Positions 45,194-53,538 of a stretch of 64,000 nucleotides of DNA are shown here, one piece after another. Source of the DNA: a bacterium (GTDB lineage: Bacteria > Planctomycetota > Planctomycetia > Kolteriales > Kolteriaceae). The position numbers were made by a program, and so were the translations under genes. Numbering within the stretch: the first letter of the stretch is position 1; each line of letters opens with the position of its first letter. The stretch lies in assembly GCA_019753235.1 (NCBI GenBank), contig JAIELF010000006.1:171053-235052 (forward strand). Reading direction: 5' to 3'. Below the pieces are notes generated by a model. That model was not told the origin of the DNA and did no database searches. It worked only from the letters and a program-made list of their open reading frames with translations.

Positions 45194-46587
45194 GTTCGCC
45201 ACGATTGATCTGGGGATCACGCCTTGCCCAGTCCTTGGCATGTCCGCTGGTCAGTCGCCGATCGCTCGTAAAGGCGGGGTTGCTCGGGGCGGGCTCATTC
45301 TCTTTGGCTCACCTACTCCGTTCCCAAGCCGTCGCGCAAGAGAGCATCTCTTCGCAAACATCCGCGCGCGATAAGTCGATTATCTTCCTCTGGCTTTGGG
45401 GCGGCCCCAGCCACATGGAAACATTCGACATGAAACCGGGGGCGCCGGCCGAATACCGGGGCGAGTTTCGGCCGATCGCGACTTCGGTCCCAGGGATCGA
45501 GATCTGTGAACACCTTCCGCGGCTCGCACCGTTGGCAGACAAGTTTTCGTTGATTCGGTCTCTTTCGCACAGCAGTCCGGGACACGTCAATAGCACGCAC
45601 ACGCTGATGACGAGTTATCCCGGCGCGCTTGCGGAGGCTCCTCCGTTCGAGCCCCAATATCCCGACTTCAACTCGGTCGCGTCCCGGCTTGTCGGCCCGC
45701 GTCGACCGGGAACCCCTTCGCATGTGGCGATGCCGCAACTTCGTTATGGCGGGTCGGCGTACCTGGGGACCGGCTTGAATCCACTTTCGGTTCAGGCAGA
45801 TCCTAATGCGGCCGATTTCCGTGTGCCCGCCTTGGGGATCGATGCCGACACCTTGCGAACGCTGGAGGACCGACGATCGCTTCAGCAATCGTTAGATGGC
45901 TTTCAACGACAATGGGATCAATCAGGAACAATGTCGGCACTCGACCAATTCGAGCAACAAGCCGTTCAGATGCTTGCCAATCAACAAGTTCGCGATGCCT
46001 TTCGCCTTGTACGCGAGCCGGAGTTCCTTCGCGAGCGGTACGGCAGACACTTGGTGGGACAGCGCTGTTTGCTCGCCCGGCGTTTGGTGGAGGCGGGCGT
46101 TCGCATGGTCACCGTTGATTTCCCCTGCGTGCCGGGCCAGAAAGCATTCTCTTGGGATGATCACGCCAGTGTCTGGAACATTTTCGATGAGATGAAGACC
46201 CGTCTCCCTGTCCTCGATCAAGTCGTGTCGGCATTGATCGAGGATCTTGATGGACGCGGGCTGTTGAACGATGTGCTCCTGGTCGTGATGGGGGAAATGT
46301 CCCACACGCCGCGCATCAACATCCATCAAGGGAACCCTGGTCGCGAACATTGGGCGCACACGATGAGCCTGCTCATGGCTGGCGGCGGGTTACCGATGGG
46401 GCAAGTGGTCGGCTCGACCAGTTCCAGAGGGGACGAGCCGAAAGATAGACCATTGGTTCCCGGCGATCTACTGGCGACGTGGTACCGGTATCTGGGAATT
46501 TCAACCGAAACGACGTTTCCCGACCATTTCGGTCGGCCGACACCGATCCTCGCCCAAGGGACGCCGATCCGCGAATTCTTCCCCTGA
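45190..46587 (+). CDS. DUF1501 protein, first copy
   Basis: 465 residues. The start ATG overlaps the cstA stop. The N-terminal SRRSLVKAGLLGAGSFSLAHLL is a twin-arginine signal. The body shows the DUF1501 sulfatase-like pattern: LWGGPSHMETFDMKPGAPAEYRG near residue 70, then SHSSPGHVNSTHTLM, GYR/YPDFNSVASRL, and near the end GRGLLNDVLLVVMGEMSHTPR. DUF1501 proteins are abundant in planctomycetes and often sit beside DUF1549/1553 genes; here the partner is cstA, so it may be exported for a nutrient-linked role. Function unproven. Confidence 0.88.
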   Translation: MSSPRLIWGSRLAQSLACPLVSRRSLVKAGLLGAGSFSLAHLLRSQAVAQESISSQTSARDKSIIFLWLWGGPSHMETFDMKPGAPAEYRGEFRPIATSVPGIEICEHLPRLAPLADKFSLIRSLSHSSPGHVNSTHTLMTSYPGALAEAPPFEPQYPDFNSVASRLVGPRRPGTPSHVAMPQLRYGGSAYLGTGLNPLSVQADPNAADFRVPALGIDADTLRTLEDRRSLQQSLDGFQRQWDQSGTMSALDQFEQQAVQMLANQQVRDAFRLVREPEFLRERYGRHLVGQRCLLARRLVEAGVRMVTVDFPCVPGQKAFSWDDHASVWNIFDEMKTRLPVLDQVVSALIEDLDGRGLLNDVLLVVMGEMSHTPRINIHQGNPGREHWAHTMSLLMAGGGLPMGQVVGSTSSRGDEPKDRPLVPGDLLATWYRYLGISTETTFPDHFGRPTPILAQGTPIREFFP

Positions 46588-46873
46588 GACGACCCCGATA
46601 GCGACCGATAATCCCTCACCTGTCGTTCATTCGGCCCTGATGATCATCCAATCACGCCTGCGTCGCCTTCACGACGAAGACGTTATTCATGCGGAATCCG
46701 ATGACTCTTTGTTTGGCAAAGTGCATTTTCGGGAAGTTCCTGTCCCCTTTTCCTCCTGCTGTTTCCAAGATAGGGTTGGCAACCGCCATCGGTTCGGGGG
46801 AGGGTTCACTCTCCGCACGTCGACGGACCGTATCGGCAGTATTGAGATGTACTAATCATTGATGAGATAAGAA

Positions 46874-48229
46874 ATGAACCGAGTATTCCTCTTCGTGTCG
46901 ATTTCTATGGGATTGGTTTCGACCATTTTCGCGGGGGGGAAAAGCGCTCCCGCGCACGAAGGGTATCGTCTCTTGCTCGATCGAGGCTACCTGCCTGCCG
47001 ATTTTTCGCAGGAAGTTTGGGAGAATCTTTGGCGGGTTTGGGGGCCGGAGGATCGAAAGAAGTACGAGGCAGCCTCGCCTGCGCAAAAGCAGGCGATGAA
47101 GTTCGAGCGTTATGGTTTCCAGCCCCGACCGAACGAGCCCGATTCCGATCGGCCCCTCCAGTACACCCGCAATGATGCGGGGGGATGGGTGATGAACTGT
47201 TTCACCTGTCACGGCGGCAAGGTGAATGGGGTAGTGATACCTGGGGCACCCAATTCGCACATCGCGCTGCAGACGCTCATCGATGATGTTCGTCTGAGCA
47301 AGCTCAGCATGGGGAATGAGCTGACTCATATGGATGTCGGCTCGTTGATGGTTCCGTTGGGGACCACGCGAGGGACCACCAACGCGGTGATTTTTGGAGT
47401 GGCTTTGGCCTCGTTTCGTGATGCGGATTTGAACTATCGTCCCAACTCGCCTCCCCGGCCGATGATCCATCATGACCTGGATGCGCCGGCCTGGTGGATC
47501 GTGAAGAGAAAGTCGCATCTTTATGCGGATGGATTCGCTCCCAGAAGTCACCGATCGCTGATGCAGTTTCTGATGGTCCCTGAAAATGGTCCCAAGCAGT
47601 TTGCCGATTTCGAGCCTGATTTCCAGAAGATCTACGACTACATCATGTCTCTGGAGGCGCCGAAGTATCCCTTCGCGATCAATCAATCGCTCGCGGCCGA
47701 GGGGGAAAAGGTCTTTGGCCGAAACTGTGCCGAGTGCCACGGAACTTACGGCAAAGAGGCTGAGTACCCCAATCGCGTGGTGGCGCTGGACGAAATAGGG
47801 ACCGATCCGGTTCGGTACCGCGCGCTGGGTCCGCTGGCTTACGAGTTCTACGACCGGTCTTGGTTCAATCGTGCGAGCACGGTCCCGGTCAATAAATCGC
47901 CCGAAGGTTATGTCGCGCCGCCGCTCGATGGTATCTGGGCCTCGGCTCCCTACTTACACAACGGTTCGGTGCCGACGCTTTGGCACATGCTGCATTCCGA
48001 TCGTCGGCCAGTGGTTTGGAAGCGTTCCGAAGATGGTTACGACCAAGAGCGAGTTGGCCTGGAAGTCGAGGAGTTTTCCTCGGTTCCTAGCGATGTGACG
48101 GCGCCTGTCGACCGTCGGTACTATTACGACACGACCCGTCGATCGAAGTCGGCCGCAGGCCATCAATTCCCCGATCCTCTGTCGGAAGATCAGAAGCGGG
48201 CGCTGCTTGAGTATCTCAAAACCCTGTAG
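46874..48229 (+). CDS. Dihaem c-type cytochrome, RoxA/MauG-like
   Basis: 451 residues. A signal peptide occupies about 1-20. Two haem-binding CxxCH motifs are present: CFTCH at residues 109-113 and CAECH at 285-289. Near the second haem the block YVAPPLDGIWASAPYLHNGSVPTLWHML closely resembles that of rubber oxygenase RoxA and related MauG-type oxygenases or peroxidases. Total length fits a two-domain dihaem enzyme, although RoxA itself is longer. The start has no strong ribosome-binding site. Substrate unknown; neighbours (DUF1501, trpC) give no hint. Confidence 0.8.
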   Translation: MNRVFLFVSISMGLVSTIFAGGKSAPAHEGYRLLLDRGYLPADFSQEVWENLWRVWGPEDRKKYEAASPAQKQAMKFERYGFQPRPNEPDSDRPLQYTRNDAGGWVMNCFTCHGGKVNGVVIPGAPNSHIALQTLIDDVRLSKLSMGNELTHMDVGSLMVPLGTTRGTTNAVIFGVALASFRDADLNYRPNSPPRPMIHHDLDAPAWWIVKRKSHLYADGFAPRSHRSLMQFLMVPENGPKQFADFEPDFQKIYDYIMSLEAPKYPFAINQSLAAEGEKVFGRNCAECHGTYGKEAEYPNRVVALDEIGTDPVRYRALGPLAYEFYDRSWFNRASTVPVNKSPEGYVAPPLDGIWASAPYLHNGSVPTLWHMLHSDRRPVVWKRSEDGYDQERVGLEVEEFSSVPSDVTAPVDRRYYYDTTRRSKSAAGHQFPDPLSEDQKRALLEYLKTL

Positions 48230-48257
48230 TCGATGCCTTGCCTCATATGATGGAGGC

Positions 48258-49037
48258 ATGAGCATTCTCGCAAAGATCGTCGACCAAAAACGAATCGAAG
48301 TCGAACAATCCAAAGATCGCGCTCGCCGGGAACACTGGTGGCGGCGTTTGGGCGATCTCCCATTGCCCGCGGACTTCGAAGCGGCATTGCGGTTGCCGGG
48401 CCGAATGCGCGTCATTGCTGAGATCAAACAGGCGAGTCCCTCGGCAGGCATTCTTCGAGATCCTTTTGATCCGCCGGCCATTGCTAGCGACTACGAACAA
48501 CACGGGGCAGATTGCCTCAGCGTGCTGACCGATGAGAACTTCTTCCAAGGGTCGATCGATCACTTACGGGCCGTCCGGCAAGTTGTTTCGCTCCCGCTCC
48601 TGCGCAAAGATTTCGTCATTGATCCGGTGCAAATCGCCGAAGCCCGTCTGGCCGGCGCCAGTGCGGTTCTTCTTATTGCCGAGTGTTTGTCACGAGCGGA
48701 ACTGGCCGATCTCGTGGGAGAGATTCGGCAGGCTCGCATGCAGCCTTTGGTGGAACTCTACGACCCTGAAAATCTCGAGGCGGTCCTCGAAAGTGGAACG
48801 AATCTGGTCGGCATCAACAACCGGGACCTGCGTTCGTTTGTCACCGATTTATCTCACACGCTGGATCTCTTGCCCCGGATCCCGCCCGATCGCGTGGTGG
48901 TCAGTGAAAGTGGGATCCGAACACGCGACGATGTTGATCGACTCGCCTCGGCGGGGGTGCACGCGATTCTGGTCGGGGAAACGTTCATGCGGGCCCCCAG
49001 CCCCGGCGCCAAATTGGCCGAGCTCCTCTCGCATTAA
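48258..49037 (+). CDS. trpC: Indole-3-glycerol phosphate synthase
   Basis: 259 residues, normal for TrpC, which closes the indole ring in tryptophan synthesis. The TIM-barrel motifs are intact: VIAEIKQASPSAG (catalytic Lys), LRKDFVID, LLIAECLS, LVGINNRDLRSF, VSESGIRTRDDV and LVGETFMRA. The only sensible ATG has GGAGG one base upstream, unusually close. It is isolated from other trp genes in the window, lying just after the dihaem cytochrome and before an aminotransferase. Confidence 0.95.
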   Translation: MSILAKIVDQKRIEVEQSKDRARREHWWRRLGDLPLPADFEAALRLPGRMRVIAEIKQASPSAGILRDPFDPPAIASDYEQHGADCLSVLTDENFFQGSIDHLRAVRQVVSLPLLRKDFVIDPVQIAEARLAGASAVLLIAECLSRAELADLVGEIRQARMQPLVELYDPENLEAVLESGTNLVGINNRDLRSFVTDLSHTLDLLPRIPPDRVVVSESGIRTRDDVDRLASAGVHAILVGETFMRAPSPGAKLAELLSH

Positions 49038-49195
49038 CCTGCTCGTTGCAGGATTATTCCACTCGCATCGAACGCAGGGCATCGACATTCCCTCCTTCCT
49101 TGTGCTAAGTTGATCGCGGTGCGTATGTTCGATTTTAGAATTCCTCGTCTTGGCAATAGGATGGGAAGAGACCTTACGCGAAGGGCCAACCCTCA

Positions 49196-50608
49196 ATGAC
49201 GCGACCGATCGAGTTTCCGGGCGAAGATGCTTCCAACGAAGTTCGTCAATCGATTGCTCGTGATGAGCCCAAAAGTTTTCGCACCTTCACGCCGACGCAA
49301 CTGGTCATCCACCGATCGGCCGGGCTGTATCACTACACCCCAGAGGGTCGCCGACTGGCCGACTTCACTTCTGGCGTCCTGGTGGCGAATCTTGGTCATC
49401 AACCGACGCGCTGGCTCAAACGGTTGACCGAGTACGTCGGTTGGACGGGCTCGGCAATGGAGACAAGCGAGCCCTATGTGTTGGCTCCACCACTGACGGC
49501 ATACAACGCGATTTCGACGCTCGAAGATCAAGCCAACAGTCGGCTTTTGACCAGCTTGCGCGCGACCCGTTTTGGTCACCACATGGAACAAGTGATGTGG
49601 GCCGCTTCGGGAAGCGAAGCGGTGCAGAAGGCGATCTGGGCAGCCCTGATGTTGCAGCCCGGAAAGAACATGATCCTTGCGACGCGCGATGGATTTCACG
49701 GGAAAAAAGGATTGGCCGGGGCGGTCACGGGGAACGAAACCTCTCCCGAGCGCGATCCCCGCGTCCGCTTCATCTCGTTTCCGAAGCACGAATGCTGTGA
49801 TGCGTCGGTTCGTCATCAGCCCTTCGACATCGAACCTTACGAGCGCGAACTCGAAAGCCTCGCGCGCGAGTTGGGCGGGAACATTGCCGCGCTCATCACC
49901 GAGCCGTACCTCGGCGGCGGGGGATCGTACCATCCGCCGTTAGCGTACTTGCAACTTCTCGAAAAGTTTTGCCGAGAACGCCACATCGTTTTCATCCTGG
50001 ATGAGGTGCAGTCGAACTTCGGCCGAACGGGTTCGATGTACGCGTTCGAAACGTATCAGATCTCGCCGGACATCGTCGTCTTGGGAAAGGGAATGGGCAA
50101 CGGCGTGCCGGTTAATGCCGCGGTGGGTCGAGCCGACGTTTTCTCGTCCCTCGATTACGGATGGGGTTCTGATACCTGGAGCGCCCATCCGCTGGGTTGC
50201 GCGGCGACGCTGGCAACGCTGGATATCTTTGAACAAGACCGCGTGATGGAACAGGCGGAAAAATCTGCTCGAATCCTTGCCGAGGGGCTGGCGCGACTCA
50301 AAGAGTACCCGATCGTCCGTCATATTCGGGGCGAGGGGCACGTCTGGGGTATCGAGTTTCAAGACTTCGCTGATAAGTCAGCCAGCGAGGTTGCCTGTGC
50401 CCTGGTCCGTGCGGCTTATCTGGGTGATGGTGAGGGGAACGCGATTCACTTGCTGGGCCCGTTGGCGGGCAAGGTTGTCCGCATCAGTCCCCCTCTCACC
50501 TTGTCGGAAGAGGAAGCCCGTCACTGGATGAATGTGCTCGAGTCGATCGTTGCGTCTCTTTCGATTGAGTTGGCCCCTGGTATGCTTGTGGCTGATCGGT
50601 CGAGTTAA
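49196..50608 (+). CDS. Class III aminotransferase
   Basis: 470 residues, PLP-dependent. The key blocks are SGSEAVQKAIWAA, ITEPYLGGGGSYHPP, FILDEVQSNFGRTG and the PLP lysine K298 in VVLGKGMGNGVPVNAAVG. These fit the ornithine/acetylornithine/4-aminobutyrate aminotransferase class. The ATG has AAGGG about eight bases upstream. Nothing in the neighbours defines the substrate; several specificities are equally possible. Confidence 0.9.
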   Translation: MTRPIEFPGEDASNEVRQSIARDEPKSFRTFTPTQLVIHRSAGLYHYTPEGRRLADFTSGVLVANLGHQPTRWLKRLTEYVGWTGSAMETSEPYVLAPPLTAYNAISTLEDQANSRLLTSLRATRFGHHMEQVMWAASGSEAVQKAIWAALMLQPGKNMILATRDGFHGKKGLAGAVTGNETSPERDPRVRFISFPKHECCDASVRHQPFDIEPYERELESLARELGGNIAALITEPYLGGGGSYHPPLAYLQLLEKFCRERHIVFILDEVQSNFGRTGSMYAFETYQISPDIVVLGKGMGNGVPVNAAVGRADVFSSLDYGWGSDTWSAHPLGCAATLATLDIFEQDRVMEQAEKSARILAEGLARLKEYPIVRHIRGEGHVWGIEFQDFADKSASEVACALVRAAYLGDGEGNAIHLLGPLAGKVVRISPPLTLSEEEARHWMNVLESIVASLSIELAPGMLVADRSS

Positions 50609-50623
50609 GGATTTGTGGTCGCA

Positions 50624-50655
50624 AGAAACGAAAACGGGCCGGGGATGAGCCGGCC
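50624..50655 (-). terminator. Intrinsic terminator of rpsD
   Basis: On the minus strand GGCCGG and CCGGCC (50637-50655) form a stem around a 7-base loop, followed by CGTTTTCGTTTCTT. It lies 31 bases after the rpsD stop and is interposed against the convergent aminotransferase. Confidence 0.7.
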
Positions 50656-50685
50656 TCGTATCACTTTGACGTCAATTCCAGGAAA

Positions 50686-51294
50686 CTATCGCGACATGAA
50701 TTCGACGACCGACAGAATGTCGACCGGCAACGTGATGTCCTCGTGTCCTGGATAGCCGATCACGTTGATCCGTAAACCGTCGGCATCGATATTGAGCCAG
50801 CCGGCTGGCTCAGCTCGGCCCGATTCAAGAACCATGCTGTAGTACGCTTCGAGGTTCTTTCGCTTGCGAACTTCGATCACATCACCTGGCCGAACCAGGA
50901 ACGACGGCTTGTTGGTTTTCACACCGTTCACGGTGAAGTGACAGTGAACCACTCCCTGTCGCGACTGAACGCGCGATCGGGTGAAGCCAGCCCGGCGAAT
51001 GACGTTGTCGAGACGGCGCTCACACATGAGGAGCATGTTGTCGCCGGTGTTGCCGGCCCGCCGACTTGCCAAGTCGTAATACTTGCGAAGCTGTCGCTCT
51101 CTCAAGCCATAATAGTGCTTGATCTTTTGCTTCTCATAAAGCCCGTAGCCGTAGGTGGAGAGTTTACCTCGGCGGGTGTGCATGCCTGGGGGTTGCGGCC
51201 GGCGCTCGAACGCGCGGACAGCCCCTGCCGATTCGTAAATTTGAGCATTCAGGCGTCGATTCACTCGCGCCTTCGGTCCAATGTGCCGACCCAT
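50686..51294 (-). CDS. rpsD: 30S ribosomal protein uS4
   Basis: 202 residues, typical uS4 length; it nucleates 16S rRNA folding and 30S assembly. Landmarks: MGRHIGPKARVNRRL, YGLRERQLRKYYDLASRRAGNTGDNML, ERRLDNVIRRAGF and VRPGDVIEV. The ATG has GAGG eight bases upstream. It is a single-gene transcript here rather than part of the alpha operon (rpsM-rpsK-rpsD-rpoA). A GC-rich hairpin about 20 bases upstream might be a leader control site. Confidence 0.96.
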   Translation of the reverse strand: MGRHIGPKARVNRRLNAQIYESAGAVRAFERRPQPPGMHTRRGKLSTYGYGLYEKQKIKHYYGLRERQLRKYYDLASRRAGNTGDNMLLMCERRLDNVIRRAGFTRSRVQSRQGVVHCHFTVNGVKTNKPSFLVRPGDVIEVRKRKNLEAYYSMVLESGRAEPAGWLNIDADGLRINVIGYPGHEDITLPVDILSVVEFMSR

Positions 51295-51313
51295 CCATTT
51301 TCCTCACACAACA

Positions 51314-51327
51314 CCCCGCACACGGGG
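51314..51327 (-). promoter_or_regulatory. Hairpin in the rpsD leader
   Basis: CCCCG-CACA-CGGGG at 51314-51327 makes a perfect 5-bp GC stem 20-33 bases upstream of the rpsD ATG, close to its ribosome-binding site. uS4 regulates its own operon by binding its leader in some bacteria; whether this hairpin is such a site is unknown. On the plus strand CGTTTTCG follows, so a weak plus-strand terminator is the alternative. Confidence 0.28.
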
Positions 51328-52046
51328 CGTTTTCGACCTCGAATTCTGGAAGAGTGCGTTGTAGAAACTCGCGCCCTGGGAATCAAACCGAGCGAACGCA
51401 TCTTTACCGAACCGACCATCCCCCTTCAATCCGTCGCGAGGACGGAATGGGTTGACGACCGATTTTGGGCGAAGATTGCCGATTTCAACGGCTGTCGCTC
51501 GCGGTTCGTTCGTTTTGAGACTCTTCAATCTCATCTCCGTCCTGTCCGGTGGACGAAGACCGAGGATGTAAAGTTCTTATGGGGAGAATTATTCTCCCAC
51601 CCACGACCGACTCTGTTAGCCCCGACCTCGCGACCCCGCTTCGACCGACTACGCTGCGATCTTGACGCGAAGACTTGCCCTAAAGAGTGATGCTGCTTCA
51701 ACCTCTGTCTGGCCATCGGGAATCGACATCCTGAAAATGGAGTCTCTTCTTAGATGAAAGCCGGCGGTCGTACCCGCAAAATGTTAAGAGGCTTTTACTT
51801 GCAACTTTAATGGTTGGGCAATTCTCTTGAACTTGGAGGACGGTAGGACTAGGCTAAACGGGTAGAAGCCGCCTTGAGGATGAATGGGAATCCTGGCTTC
51901 GTCAGTCGCTCCTATGGACTTTCCACGTGGGTAAGAAAACACCCCCCCTTAACCTAGGCCCGGCAGGTTGAGGACCGAACACGCGTTAACACCAAGGTAA
52001 ACGAATCTCCGAAAGTCGAACCGACGGAGAGAGCGGAGGAATTTCG
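51328..52046. other. Divergent gap between rpsD and the second DUF1501 gene
   Basis: No gene is supported; long frames here are Arg/Thr-rich and lack motifs. It holds the promoters of both genes; a plausible one for the DUF1501 cluster is at 51827-51855. No tRNA, riboswitch or repeat recognised. Confidence 0.5.
51827..51855 (+). promoter_or_regulatory. Putative promoter of the DUF1501 cluster
   Basis: TTGAAC (51827-51832), a 17-base spacer, then TAGGCT (51850-51855), followed by AAAC. The spacing is right but each hexamer matches only four of six consensus bases. It is about 190 bases upstream of the start. Confidence 0.25.
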
Positions 52047-53384
52047 ATGAGCAGCCCCATTCGAGGTACTTGGCGCGACGACCCTTGGCACTTTCGTCAA
52101 CGGAGCCGACGCGACTTCCTCTATGTCGGAATGGTGGGGGGCTTGGGTCTGACGCTGGGAGATTTCTTCCGGAAGCAGGCTCTGGCCGAGCAGAAGAATT
52201 TTGAATCGAAAGAAGGGGTCGCCAAAAGCGTCATTCACATTTTCTTGCCCGGCGGCATCTCGCATCAAGAAACATTTGATCCCAAGCCCTACGCGCCGGT
52301 CGAATATCGTGGCGACATGAACTCGATCGAGACGAAGGTTCCTGGTCTTCGCTTCAACGAGCTTCTCGCCCGAACCGCCACTGTTGCCGACAAGCTTTGT
52401 ATCTGTCAGAGCATGACTCACGGAGAAGCCGCCCACGAGCGTGGCACGCACAACATGTTCACCGGTTATCGTCCGAGCCCCGCTCTGAGCTATCCGAGTT
52501 TCGGGAGCGTGGTGTCGCACGAGTTCGGGCCGAAGAACAATCTTCCGCCGTACGTCTGTGTGCCGGGCGTCCCGAATGAGTATGCGGGGAGCGGTTATCT
52601 TAGCTCGGCATTTGGTCCGTTCAGTCTAGGCGCCGATCCGGCGGATGGAAGTTTCACGGTTCGTGATCTGAACTTGCCCGCGGGCGTCGATGAATCTCGT
52701 TTCTCGCGTCGGCGTAGCATGTTGTCGGCCGTCGACGATCACTTCGCAAAGGCAGAGAAAGCCGACAGCGTGGCAGCGATGGGTACCTTCTACGACCGTG
52801 CCTACTCCCTCATCAGTTCGCCACAGGCACGCGAAGCATTCAACATCGCTGCCGAGCCGAATGAGATTCGCGATAAGTACGGTCGCAACCAAGCGGGCCA
52901 ACGAATGTTGATGGCGCGTCGGCTTGTCGAGGCGGGTGTTCGGTTTGTGTCGCTCACCTACTCCGGTTGGGATTTCCACGATCAGATTCGCAACGGAATG
53001 GTAGCGAATCTGCCCGCCTTTGATCAAGGATTCGCAACGCTGATTGAGGATCTTGAAGCGCGCGGCCTGTTGAACTCAACCCTGGTGATGGTCTCGTCCG
53101 AATTCGGTCGTACCCCCAAGATCAACGGCACGGCTGGTCGCGACCATTGGCCGAAAGTTTTCAGCGTTGTCCTCGCTGGGGGCGGTATCAAGCGAGGCAT
53201 GGTCTACGGACAATCCGACGCCACCGCCACCGAGCCAGAGAAGGATCCCCTCACCGTCGAGGATTTGGCAACCACCATCTATCACCAGATGGGAATCGTG
53301 GCCGAGAAGGAACTGATGGCTCCGGGTAATCGCCCGATTGAAATTGTGGATGGGGGCAAAATCGTCAAGGAACTCATTGCTTAA
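52047..53384 (+). CDS. DUF1501 protein, second copy
   Basis: 445 residues. The N-terminal SRRDFLYVGMVGGLGL is a twin-arginine signal. DUF1501 blocks are intact: LPGGISHQETFDPKPYAPVEYRG, GEAAHERGTHNMFTGYRP, GWDFHDQIRNGMVANLPA, VMVSSEFGRTPKINGTAGRDHW. GGAGG lies eight bases upstream of the ATG. It opens the four-gene plus-strand group that continues with a PPC protein, DUF1549/1553 and cytochrome-WD40 genes, the standard planctomycete set. The family is alkaline phosphatase/sulfatase-like by fold, but no catalytic residues are proven. Confidence 0.92.
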   Translation: MSSPIRGTWRDDPWHFRQRSRRDFLYVGMVGGLGLTLGDFFRKQALAEQKNFESKEGVAKSVIHIFLPGGISHQETFDPKPYAPVEYRGDMNSIETKVPGLRFNELLARTATVADKLCICQSMTHGEAAHERGTHNMFTGYRPSPALSYPSFGSVVSHEFGPKNNLPPYVCVPGVPNEYAGSGYLSSAFGPFSLGADPADGSFTVRDLNLPAGVDESRFSRRRSMLSAVDDHFAKAEKADSVAAMGTFYDRAYSLISSPQAREAFNIAAEPNEIRDKYGRNQAGQRMLMARRLVEAGVRFVSLTYSGWDFHDQIRNGMVANLPAFDQGFATLIEDLEARGLLNSTLVMVSSEFGRTPKINGTAGRDHWPKVFSVVLAGGGIKRGMVYGQSDATATEPEKDPLTVEDLATTIYHQMGIVAEKELMAPGNRPIEIVDGGKIVKELIA

Positions 53385-53538
53385 CGTCCGCCTTACAGGG
53401 AACGAAACGGGATGGTCAAGCGAGCCTTCTCGGTTGGTCCCCTGATTTTGAAAACTTGCCGGCATCGGCGGTCTGCTCTCGAAACGAGGTGGACCGCGAG
53501 CCTTCTCCCTCCGAAACGTGCATCAGGAGTCTGTTGTC

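Noticed and set aside
46640..46855. 71-codon frame between DUF1501 and the dihaem cytochrome
   Set aside because: No ribosome-binding site, no motif; ordinary intergenic DNA.
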